The notes under the pieces: generated by a model | Told to the model about the DNA's origin: nothing | Seen by the model: the letters and a program-made list of their open reading frames with translations, nothing else | Database searches by the model: none | Part shown: positions 1-7,817 of the stretch, in pieces | Position numbering within the stretch: position 1 is the stretch's first letter | How the letters are laid out: every line of letters begins with the position of its first letter | Source: JAVVHH01 sp963835135 | GTDB lineage: Bacteria; Pseudomonadota; Alphaproteobacteria; Acetobacterales; Acetobacteraceae | DNA length: 64,000 nucleotides | Direction: 5' to 3' | NCBI GenBank assembly: GCA_963835135.1 | Contig: CAWIEF010000005.1 | Location: forward strand, 969,838 to 1,033,837 | Translations under genes and position numbers: made by a program

Positions 1-1
1 C

Positions 2-253
2 CTCAACTTCGAACAGCCGCCCGACATGACTGGCGCGGATTTTCTCGGCCGAAGCGATGACATCATGCACGCCGTCAACGCCATCGTCCGCGATCTCGGC
101 GGCAGCTTCAGCGCCGAGCACGGAGTCGGGCGGCTCAAGACGCCGATGATGAGCGAGTGGCGCGGCGGGGCCGAACTCGACACAATGCGCCGGATCAAGG
201 CCGCGCTCGACCCGCTGGGCCTGATGAACCCGGGCAAGCTGCTTCCCAGCTAG
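2..253 (+). CDS. FAD-linked oxidase (GlcD / D-2-hydroxyacid dehydrogenase type), C-terminal end
   Basis: Only the last ~83 codons are inside the window; the reading frame is open from base 2. The residues visible are the C-terminal cap of FAD-linked oxidases of the GlcD/D-2-hydroxyglutarate dehydrogenase type: GGSFSAEHGVGRLK, which carries the conserved EHGxG, followed by the characteristic end MNPGKLLPS. In the family EHGxG lies near the substrate and metal site, and the protein oxidises a D-2-hydroxy acid with FAD. The substrate cannot be judged from this fragment. The gene lies 36 bp upstream of lptF on the same strand. Confidence 0.85.
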   Translation, partial: LNFEQPPDMTGADFLGRSDDIMHAVNAIVRDLGGSFSAEHGVGRLKTPMMSEWRGGAELDTMRRIKAALDPLGLMNPGKLLPS

Positions 254-289
254 ATGGCGTCCGCGCCCGCGCTTCCGTAAACTCCCGCC

Positions 290-1423
290 ATGGCTAGCCC
301 GTTCGTCTCCAAGCTCGACCGGTACATGTTCCGGCAACTGTTCCTCGCGCTGATCGCGGTCACGATCGGCTTGGTCGCGCTCATCTGGCTGACCCAGTCG
401 CTGCGGCTGATCGAGCTCGTGGTCAACCACGGCCTCTCCATCCGCGTGTTCCTCGAACTCACCGGGTTGCTGATCCCGAACTTCGTCGCCGTGATCCTGC
501 CCATCACGACATTCGTCGTCGTCCAGTTCGTCTACCAGCGCCTGGCCGGCGACCGCGAGTTGACGGTGATGCGCGCTGCCGGCCTGTCGTCGTGGCGGCT
601 GTCCCGCCCGGCGCTGGTGCTGACGCTCGGGGTCGTGGCGAGCTGCTACATGCTGAACCTGTGGCTGGTGCCGGTCAGCTATACCGCCTTCCGCGAATAT
701 CAGTTCGAGATCCGCAACCGCATGGCCGCGCTCCTGCTGCAGGAGGGCGTGTTCACGCCGGTCTCGGACGACCTCACCGTCTACGTTCGGAGCCGCGACC
801 AGGACGGCACGCTCCGGGGCATCCTGGTCGAGGACGCGCGGCAGAAGAACAGCCGTGCCACCATCCTGGCCGAGACCGGCCAGCTCGTCGAAGGCCGCGA
901 TGGCCCGCGCGTGATCCTACACAATGGCAGCCGCCAACAGATCGATCGGACCAACGGCCGGCTCAACGTGCTGACCTTCACGGAGAACACGATCGACCTA
1001 GCGACCACCAACAAAGCCAACGAGCAGCGCTATCGCGACGCCGCCGAGATGTCGACGGAGGAGTTGCTCAACCCGCCCTCGAGCGTATTCGCGCGCGACA
1101 TCGGCAAGCTGAAGGTGGAGGGACATCGGCGCCTGACAACGCCTTTGACGGCGGCGAGCTTTGCGCTCGTGGCGCTCCTCTCGGTGCTGACCGGGCAGTT
1201 CCAGCGGCATGGCAACGTGCTGCGGCCATTGATCGCGGTGCTCAGCGTCGTCGGCCTGCTCGCGCTCGGGCTGGCGATCGGCAATCTAGCGGCGCGGCAA
1301 CTCGACCTGGTGCCGCTGATCTACGTTCACGCGATCCTGCCCGGCTTGCTCTGCGCCTGGCGGCTGTTCTGGCCCGAGGTGTTCGCCCGCCGCCGCCAAC
1401 GCGCCCTGCTGCAACCGGCCTGA
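290..1423 (+). CDS. lptF: LPS export ABC transporter permease LptF
   Basis: This 377-residue protein has the LptF/LptG layout: three N-terminal membrane segments (about 15-120), a large periplasmic beta-jellyroll region (about 140-280), and three C-terminal membrane segments (about 285-360). The coupling region with GDRELTVMRAAGLSS around residues 85-100 is typical of the family. In the known system LptF pairs with LptG and the ATPase LptB to extract lipopolysaccharide from the inner membrane. The text reads as LptF rather than LptG, and lptG is not next to it: rmuC follows after 4 bp. Length is normal for the family. Confidence 0.9.
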   Translation: MASPFVSKLDRYMFRQLFLALIAVTIGLVALIWLTQSLRLIELVVNHGLSIRVFLELTGLLIPNFVAVILPITTFVVVQFVYQRLAGDRELTVMRAAGLSSWRLSRPALVLTLGVVASCYMLNLWLVPVSYTAFREYQFEIRNRMAALLLQEGVFTPVSDDLTVYVRSRDQDGTLRGILVEDARQKNSRATILAETGQLVEGRDGPRVILHNGSRQQIDRTNGRLNVLTFTENTIDLATTNKANEQRYRDAAEMSTEELLNPPSSVFARDIGKLKVEGHRRLTTPLTAASFALVALLSVLTGQFQRHGNVLRPLIAVLSVVGLLALGLAIGNLAARQLDLVPLIYVHAILPGLLCAWRLFWPEVFARRRQRALLQPA

Positions 1424-1427
1424 TCGC

Positions 1428-2624
1428 ATGATCGACCCGGTGCTCGCGGCGCTGCTGCTGTTGGTCGTGCTGGCAGCGACGAACGTCATCCTCCTGCTGC
1501 GCCGCCCTGTCGCGCAACAACGGCTCGTGCACATGCTCGAGCAATCGATCGGGCAGGCGCGGGCCGATGCGGAGACCACGCGCGGGCTGTTGGCTGATAG
1601 CGAGCGAGCGCTCGCCGGGTCGCTGGCCACGCTGTCGACGACCATGGTGCGTGACCAGGGCGATGCCCGCGTGCTGCTCGAGACCAAGCTGCGCGAGATG
1701 AGCGAACAGGCGGCGCTGCGGCTCGGCGCGATCCAGCACGCGGTCAACGAGACGCTGGCGACCACGGTCGAGAAGCAGATGACGAGCAGCTTCCAGCGCG
1801 TGATCGACCAGTTCGGGCAGGTGCAGAAGGCGATGACCGACGTGCAGGCCGTCACCGCCCAGATCGGCGACCTCAAGCGCATCTTCTCCAACGTCAAGCA
1901 GCGCGGCACCTGGGGGGAGATGCATCTGCGGGCGCTGCTCGAGGACATGTTCCCGCAGGGCGGCTGGGAGGCGAACCGCAAGCTACGCGAGGGCAGCGAC
2001 GAGATCGTCGAATTCGCGGTCGTCATGCCGGTGCGCGGCAGTCAGCGGCCGGTGCTGGCGCTGGATGCCAAGTTCCCGGTCGAGGATTACGACCGCCTGC
2101 TGCTCTCGGCCGAAGCCGGCGACGCGGAGGGCGAGCGCGCAGCCCGGCGCGGCCTCGAGACCCGGCTTCGCCAAGAGGCCCGCAAGATCGGCGAGAAATA
2201 CGTCGTCCCGCCGGTCACGGTCGACTTCGCGGTGATGTACCTGCCCACCGATGGGCTGTATGTCGAGGCCGCCCGCATTCCGGGACTGATCGAAGCGCTC
2301 AACCGCGAGCACCGGGTGCTCGTCATGGGGCCGAGCCTGGCGCCGGCGCTGTTGCGCACGATCTTGTTGGGCACGCTGACCCTTTCCATCGAGCAGAAAG
2401 CGCACGACATCCAGAATCTACTCGGCGCGGTGCGGGCGGAAATGCTGAAGATGGACGGCGCGCTCGGCAAGCTGGCCGCGAATGCCGAAAAGATGTCGCG
2501 CTCGGTCGAGGCGGTGCGGCAGCGGACGCGGGCGATGGATCGCAAGCTGCGGACGGTGACCGCGATGGGAACGGAAGAGGCGGACCTGCTGCTGGAGCTG
2601 GAAAGCCAGATCGAGGAGGAATGA
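1428..2624 (+). CDS. rmuC: DNA recombination protein RmuC
   Basis: A 398-residue RmuC-family protein. It begins with a short membrane anchor (residues 4-24, leucine/valine rich) and continues with a long coiled coil (about 30-150). The RmuC core follows, containing NVKQRGTWGEMHLRALLED, LDAKFPVEDYDRLL and the VMYLPTDGLYVEAAR block. RmuC proteins have a PD-(D/E)XK-like nuclease fold and limit inversions at short inverted repeats; the biochemical role is not firmly known. The gene starts 4 bp after lptF and overlaps the next gene by ATGA, so it is probably co-transcribed with both. Confidence 0.93.
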   Translation: MIDPVLAALLLLVVLAATNVILLLRRPVAQQRLVHMLEQSIGQARADAETTRGLLADSERALAGSLATLSTTMVRDQGDARVLLETKLREMSEQAALRLGAIQHAVNETLATTVEKQMTSSFQRVIDQFGQVQKAMTDVQAVTAQIGDLKRIFSNVKQRGTWGEMHLRALLEDMFPQGGWEANRKLREGSDEIVEFAVVMPVRGSQRPVLALDAKFPVEDYDRLLLSAEAGDAEGERAARRGLETRLRQEARKIGEKYVVPPVTVDFAVMYLPTDGLYVEAARIPGLIEALNREHRVLVMGPSLAPALLRTILLGTLTLSIEQKAHDIQNLLGAVRAEMLKMDGALGKLAANAEKMSRSVEAVRQRTRAMDRKLRTVTAMGTEEADLLLELESQIEEE

Positions 2625-3085
2625 CGATGTCGGCCCTATTCGCTCGCCGTGAAGCCGTCCAGCGTGCGCAGAGTGGGCGGATAGGCCTGGCCAGGTCGGT
2701 GATCCTGCTTGCGCTCGTGGCCGGCGCCGGGGCTGGGCTCGCAATCGGGGCGCAGGCCCGGGGCGACGCCGGCGATGTCGAGTTGACGCATCTGCTGCGC
2801 GCGATGGCGATGCTGAAGCTGCTGTTCGTCGCGGCGGCTGCGAGCGCGATCTGGTGGCGGCTCCAGGCCCCGGTGACGCCGCTGCGCCTGTCCGGCTATG
2901 CCGTGGCTTGCCTGGCGATGGCGGCGGGGCCTGGCCTGATCTGGTTTTTGGCGTATATCGGACCGGCGTCGGTTCTCTTGCATGGCGGAGTCGCGGGAGC
3001 CGCCGTTCTGGTATGGCGCGATGGCGTGTCATCTCGGTTGTTGGACGCCGCTTTACGCCGGCGGCGCGCGGCGATCCGCACGTAA
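2621..3085 (+). CDS. Hypothetical small membrane protein
   Basis: 154 residues of no family I recognise. Four hydrophobic stretches (about 27-45, 62-82, 91-113 and 115-132) predict a small polytopic inner-membrane protein with arginine-rich N- and C-terminal ends, positive-inside. The start overlaps the rmuC stop as ATGA; a second ATG two codons later is also possible. Its position between rmuC and a glycosyltransferase gives no clear function. Confidence 0.65.
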   Translation: MTMSALFARREAVQRAQSGRIGLARSVILLALVAGAGAGLAIGAQARGDAGDVELTHLLRAMAMLKLLFVAAAASAIWWRLQAPVTPLRLSGYAVACLAMAAGPGLIWFLAYIGPASVLLHGGVAGAAVLVWRDGVSSRLLDAALRRRRAAIRT

Positions 3086-3104
3086 CCAAGAAGGTGGGGT
3101 TTGG

Positions 3105-3899
3105 GTGCTACTCGGTCTGAAGGTCACGGTGGTGCTTCCCGCCTACAATGCGTTTGCAACATTGGAACGGACCGTTGCCGAGATCCCCGTGGACGTCGTC
3201 GACGACATCATCCTGACCGACGATCATAGCCGCGACGCCACGGCCGAGTTGTCGCGCCGCCTCGGCCTGTACACCATCCGGCACGACCATAACCGCGGCT
3301 ACGGCGGCAACCAGAAGACCTGTTATGCCGCCGCACTGGCGCGGGGCGCCGATATCGTGGTCATGCTGCATCCAGACTACCAATATTCACCCAAGCTGGT
3401 GACGGCGATGGCATCGATGATTGCGAGCGGGCATTACGACGTGGTGCTCGGGTCGCGGATCTTGGGCCGGGGTGCGCTGGCGGGTGGAATGCCACTCTAT
3501 AAATATGTTGCGAACCGGGGGCTGACGTTCGTCGAGAACGTGCTCGCAGGGCATAAGCTGTCGGAATACCATACGGGCTACCGGGCCTGGAGCCGGACCG
3601 CGTTGCAGCAGCTACCGTTGCTGCGCTGCTCGGACGATTTCGTGTTCGACAACCAGATGCTCGCCCAGGCCATTCGGTTCGGGCTGAACATCGGCGAAAT
3701 CTCCTGCCCGACCCGCTATTTTGCCGAGGCGTCCAGCATCAACTTTCGCCGGAGCTGCATTTACGGGCTCGGCGTGCTGAGCACGGCCGGCAAATGCTTC
3801 CTCGACCGCGCCGGCATCGCCCGTTCGGCGCTGTTCGGCAAAGGCGAGTCGGGCCGGCTGGAGACGCAGGCGCAGTTCGAGGAGATGCATCGAGCGTGA
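3105..3899 (+). CDS. Family 2 glycosyltransferase (DPM1/polyprenyl-phosphate type)
   Basis: A 264-residue GT2 enzyme with the GT-A opening VTVVLPAYNAF, the nucleotide/metal motif LTDDHSRD, NRGYGGNQKT, and a second acidic patch HPDYQY. The block YHTGYRAWSR is typical of the dolichyl/polyprenyl-phosphate sugar transferase branch. It probably moves a sugar from a nucleotide donor to a lipid carrier or surface glycan. The frame is open further upstream, but the GTG at 3105 is preferred: it follows an AAGGTGGGG ribosome-binding site and begins directly at the conserved strand. It overlaps the next gene by GTGA. Confidence 0.85.
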   Translation: MLLGLKVTVVLPAYNAFATLERTVAEIPVDVVDDIILTDDHSRDATAELSRRLGLYTIRHDHNRGYGGNQKTCYAAALARGADIVVMLHPDYQYSPKLVTAMASMIASGHYDVVLGSRILGRGALAGGMPLYKYVANRGLTFVENVLAGHKLSEYHTGYRAWSRTALQQLPLLRCSDDFVFDNQMLAQAIRFGLNIGEISCPTRYFAEASSINFRRSCIYGLGVLSTAGKCFLDRAGIARSALFGKGESGRLETQAQFEEMHRA

Positions 3900-4627
3900 G
3901 TCCAGCCGCCGGAACGAGGCAGAGGCTGGCGCTCGCACTCGGGGCGGTGTTGGCGGTCACACTGATCGGCGCCTTGGTCCTGTCCCGATTTGGCCTGTCG
4001 GTCGCGGCTGACTGGTCACAGAGCTTGACGCACTGGGCCCGAGAGGCGGGACCCGGCGGTTGGCTGGTGTTCATGCTGGCGCAAACCGGCATCGCGATGG
4101 TCGGCTTGGTTCCGGCCTCCTTGCTGGGGATCGCCGCCGGAGGCGTATACGGCGTGGTGCTCGGCTTCGTGCTCGCGGCAACCGGAACGCTGGTTGGCGG
4201 CTGGATGTCGTTCATGTTGGCGCGCTCGCTGCTGCGTCCTTGGGTCGAGCGCCTGCTGGCGCGCCGCGGTCCAAGCCGCTTGGCCCGGCTCGATGCGGCG
4301 GTCACCCGCGACGGCTGGCGGTTCGTCTGCTTGCTGCGGGTCTCGCCGATCATGCCGTTCGCGATCACGAGCTACACGTTGGGGCTGACCGAGATTTCCG
4401 GGCGGGATTATCTGTTGGGGACCTTGGCCTCGCTCCCTGCCTTGGCCGGCTATGTATCGGTGGGCGCGTTGGCGCAGTATGGCCTGCGGACGGCGAATGG
4501 CACCGCGCAGCTGGGTGCGTTCGGCTATGCGTTGCTGGCCGCCGGCGTGGCGGCAACGGCTTTGCTGATCTTCCGCAGCGGAACGTTGCTGTCGCGCTGC
4601 GGATTGTTGACGGTGCGTACCCGCTAA
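3896..4627 (+). CDS. VTT-domain (TVP38/TMEM64, DedA-like) membrane protein
   Basis: 243 residues with five to six membrane helices and the VTT/SNARE-associated core. The core shows a glycine-rich re-entrant region (SLLGIAAGGVYGVVLGF) and the conserved FVCLLRVSPIMPFAITSY stretch. Members of this superfamily act in membrane lipid handling, for instance undecaprenyl-phosphate flipping by DedA/DUF368 proteins or scrambling by TMEM41B; the exact substrate here is unknown. The GTG start overlaps the stop of the glycosyltransferase, with GAGGAG about ten bases upstream. Tight coupling to a GT2 gene suggests a role with a lipid-linked sugar (inference). Confidence 0.82.
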   Translation: MSPAAGTRQRLALALGAVLAVTLIGALVLSRFGLSVAADWSQSLTHWAREAGPGGWLVFMLAQTGIAMVGLVPASLLGIAAGGVYGVVLGFVLAATGTLVGGWMSFMLARSLLRPWVERLLARRGPSRLARLDAAVTRDGWRFVCLLRVSPIMPFAITSYTLGLTEISGRDYLLGTLASLPALAGYVSVGALAQYGLRTANGTAQLGAFGYALLAAGVAATALLIFRSGTLLSRCGLLTVRTR

Positions 4628-4730
4628 AGCGTTTGCCGGATGTGGCTAGCTTGCTGTGCTGCGCGGCAAATCTGGCCTGGTAGCGCCTGGCTTCCTAGTC
4701 TTGGCCGCCTCGTTCGGTTAGAGGACAGGA

Positions 4731-6437
4731 ATGATCATCGTGGATAGTATAATCCGTTCGTTGACCGTATCGAGAAGACGCTCGGTCTTAGTGGCGTTCG
4801 CCGCCTTGATCGGAGCGACCTACTTCCTTGCGACGTTCGATCTGCCATTCATCATCGGCCGGGGCCCGTTTTGGGCTTTCCCTGTCGGCCCGTGGCTCCA
4901 GGACTCAACGGACACTCAGAACAGCGTAGACGTCCTCGATTTCCTCGTTGGCTTTACAGGACTGGTCAATTCCCCTTGGACGCTTCCGTTATTGTTTGTG
5001 CCCGCGATCGGGGCACCACAGGGAACAAACGTTGTTTTTCTCGACGTGATTCCCGGCGTGGCGTTGATTGGCCGCGTCGTTTCAAATGTTATGGGGGTCG
5101 TCGTGCTTCCATATGGTGTCTGGGTAGGGGCCTGCTTTATCTTATCGCCTATATCGGCGTCCCTCCTACTGGCTGAAGCGGGGCAGGCATCGCTGTTGGC
5201 GTCAGCATCGGCTGCCGTCTTCGCCGTCTCCGCGCCGACGTTGCTGCATCGATTTCCTCATCTGCCACTTATGGCTCATTTCTTGTTGATTGGGGCACTT
5301 TGGCTGTATTGCATCGATAAGCGATCATTAGTGTCCTGGAAGCGCTTGATGCGGTGGGCGGGCTGGTTATTGATGACCGTTTTAACCAACCCGTATCTGT
5401 TGGCGATGGTGGGTATCATCTACGCTGCCAGTCTCGTGCGTTACGTGGCGGGTCAAGGTCTGCGGTCCCGATGGCTCGAGCCAATGGTCATCGCCGTGGA
5501 ACTTATCGCGGCGATGTTCGCGGTCGGGTATCTCGGCACTGGTCAATCGTTTTCCGGAGAAGGCTTCGGAAAGTATTCGATGAATCTGGTTTCTCCTATC
5601 GTCCCGCAACGTAGCGGCCTGTTCCCGCAATGGCAGTCCATTGTCGACGCGACCGGCGGACAATACGAAGGTTTTTCGTATCTTGGCGTCGGCGGCATTG
5701 CTCTTACAGCCTCTGCATTGCTGATCAATGCGCGCAGCCTTTGGAGATGGCTGATCCGCAACCCTGAACTGGCAGCGGCTCTATTCTTCTTGACATTGTA
5801 TGCACTCTCCACGGCGGTATTTGCTGGTTCTTACGAACTGCTACGCATCAACATCGGTTGGAAGCTCAACCGGCTCGCGAATATCTACCGATCCTCTGGC
5901 AGGATGTTCTGGCCTGTCTATTACGCGGTGCTTTTCGGATCACTGTTATTAGTTTTGCGGCGATTGTCGTCGAGGTGGCAGGTTGCGATTGTAGGCCTTT
6001 GCTGCCTCCTGCAGCTCCTTGATGCCGAACCGCTAAGAGCGCGCCTAACGAAGCTGACTGATCATGGCGGACAGCCCTGGCTAGATACTGAGATCCTATC
6101 AAGTCGAATTAGCCGCGCTCACATCGTGAATGTATTTCCAACTTTCTTTTGCTCCGACGATCATGAACGAGAGGTCGACATGGAAATACAGTTGGCCGCC
6201 ATTCGACAAAAGAAGAGTTTCAACGTCGCATACAATCCGCGTCTCCATCCAGATTGCCAGGCCGAAGAGCATGCCATGATGGCTGGCCCTTGGAGTCCGG
6301 ACACTCTGTATGTTTTTCTAAATGGGAGTTCGAGATTGCCTGCTAATTGGGTTCCTCCAAACCTCGCTTGTGAGGCGTTCGCAGAGGGACGATGGTGTCT
6401 CGGCAACCCGGCTAGTCGTGTCACCCGACCTGAGTGA
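4731..6437 (+). CDS. Polytopic membrane protein, DUF6311-like / glycosyltransferase-C type
   Basis: A 568-residue protein with roughly ten to twelve hydrophobic helices up to about residue 435 and a soluble tail. The N-terminal loop after the first helix (FWAFPVGPWLQDSTDTQNS, then GLVNSPWTLPLLF) resembles the first extracytoplasmic loop of DUF6311/GT-C-like polysaccharide proteins; I am not certain of the family. A strong GAGGACAGGA precedes the ATG. Base composition is noticeably more AT-rich than the neighbours (many tta, ata and aat codons), which suggests foreign origin. It converges with the broken GT87-type gene. Confidence 0.6.
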   Translation: MIIVDSIIRSLTVSRRRSVLVAFAALIGATYFLATFDLPFIIGRGPFWAFPVGPWLQDSTDTQNSVDVLDFLVGFTGLVNSPWTLPLLFVPAIGAPQGTNVVFLDVIPGVALIGRVVSNVMGVVVLPYGVWVGACFILSPISASLLLAEAGQASLLASASAAVFAVSAPTLLHRFPHLPLMAHFLLIGALWLYCIDKRSLVSWKRLMRWAGWLLMTVLTNPYLLAMVGIIYAASLVRYVAGQGLRSRWLEPMVIAVELIAAMFAVGYLGTGQSFSGEGFGKYSMNLVSPIVPQRSGLFPQWQSIVDATGGQYEGFSYLGVGGIALTASALLINARSLWRWLIRNPELAAALFFLTLYALSTAVFAGSYELLRINIGWKLNRLANIYRSSGRMFWPVYYAVLFGSLLLVLRRLSSRWQVAIVGLCCLLQLLDAEPLRARLTKLTDHGGQPWLDTEILSSRISRAHIVNVFPTFFCSDDHEREVDMEIQLAAIRQKKSFNVAYNPRLHPDCQAEEHAMMAGPWSPDTLYVFLNGSSRLPANWVPPNLACEAFAEGRWCLGNPASRVTRPE

Positions 6438-6493
6438 CCCCGGTCATCTCTACGACATTTCGTTACGCTCACGAGAGTATCGAGTGATCGACG

Positions 6494-7817
6494 TCATTCA
6501 AGCGCCCAAACTGGGGTCTGCGACGAAAGAGCATCAGTGTTGCAAGCAGAGACGGTTATGATGACCCACCAGCATATCTCATGCATGAACCAGTGCAGGA
6601 AGCCGAAAGCGTCGCGATCGAGCGCGTAGTCGGTCGTCAGTCCAAGTGCGATGGACACCCATTCGATCGTTAATACCCAGGCTACAAGAACCATAGCGTA
6701 GAGCACGGACCGAACGCCTCGCGCAGTAGCCGGTGGAAGCGTCCGCCGCAGCTCTAACAATCCCGGCAATAATAGGATCAGGAAGATGGCCCGATAACCG
6801 ACGCTCTGTCCGGCAAAGAAGCAGCCGCAAAGTAGTGTTGCGCCGACTAACATGAGAGCACGGGGCCGTGCTGGGAGCGAAGCGACGGCGTTTCGCACGC
6901 CAGGCCCGAAAAGCCAGCATACCTGCGGCGAGCCAGGCGGCTGCGGCCAGGCCGACATAAGTTGGCAAGCTAATCCATGTAAATGCCGCAGGACTCGACG
7001 GAACCGGGTTCGGTCAGGCTTTAATGTAGCCAACCAGAACAGGCAGGCCGAACGGCAGATTAACTGCGCCGAACAGATCGGTGAAGTAGGAGCCAGTCGG
7101 GAATGTTGCGTGCTGCTGCAATCCAACTCACGATCTACTGCGAAAACCGCTCGCCGCCAATATCAGAGTCGACGGCAGCCGCAATCGACAGCGATACGCG
7201 CGGGCGTTCGCGAAGCGCAAGTATTAGCAAGGCCAATGGATAGAATTTCAACATACCCGCGAGCAGAAACACGGCATAACCGAGCAAGCGAAGCGGTAGC
7301 GACCCGAGCCAAAGGTTACTGCCGATGACGGCGAGGACGAAAATGATCAGTGTCCACATTGGCACGCTCAAAGGCGAACGCAGTCAGGCTCGATAGCGCG
7401 ACGAGCAGTGTCAGGTCAAGCTCCCGAGTGCGTCGCGAGGCGGGAGCAAGGTCTGCGATGACCCAGAACAGCACTACCCAAGAGAACGCCGAACACGGCG
7501 ACACCCGCCGGGTCGGTCGGCAGAAAGCTGAGGCGCAGCCAAAGCGGAGAATAGGACATCTTATACATCGGCGCGATATCGTAACAAGGCGTCGCACTGT
7601 AGACGTCGATCCCGCGCGACCAACACTCCGCTGCTGCTGGGAAATATTCCCAGTCGATGAACGGATGCGGAAACGGATGCAGCATCCAAGCGGCTAAAAG
7701 AGATTGGTAGGCGTTCTGGTCGACGAAGAACAACAAGCCGAACAGGACCACTAACCCGATCCCGATGCCGGGCACGAGAAAGCGGCTGAAGGAAGGCCCG
7801 GCCTGATCCCCTGTCAC
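6494..7817 (-). pseudogene. GT87/DUF2029-type membrane glycosyltransferase, broken by several frameshifts and a stop
   Basis: The minus strand carries pieces of one polytopic protein in all three frames. It begins at a GTG (7817) that overlaps the stop of the AceE-like gene as GTGA. The first piece holds a membrane helix and HPFIDWEYFPAAAECWSRG. After frame changes near 7430 and 7340 come LIIFVLAVIGSNLW and LAGMLKFYPLALLILALRER, the RGN-D/KxYP pattern of the GT87 family. Below 7135 the frame changes again. LFGAVNLPFGLPVLVGYIKA is followed by an in-frame TGA near 7020, and after another shift near 6900 the final helices run to 6494. Three or more frame breaks plus a nonsense codon argue for a true pseudogene here. 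Confidence 0.7.
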
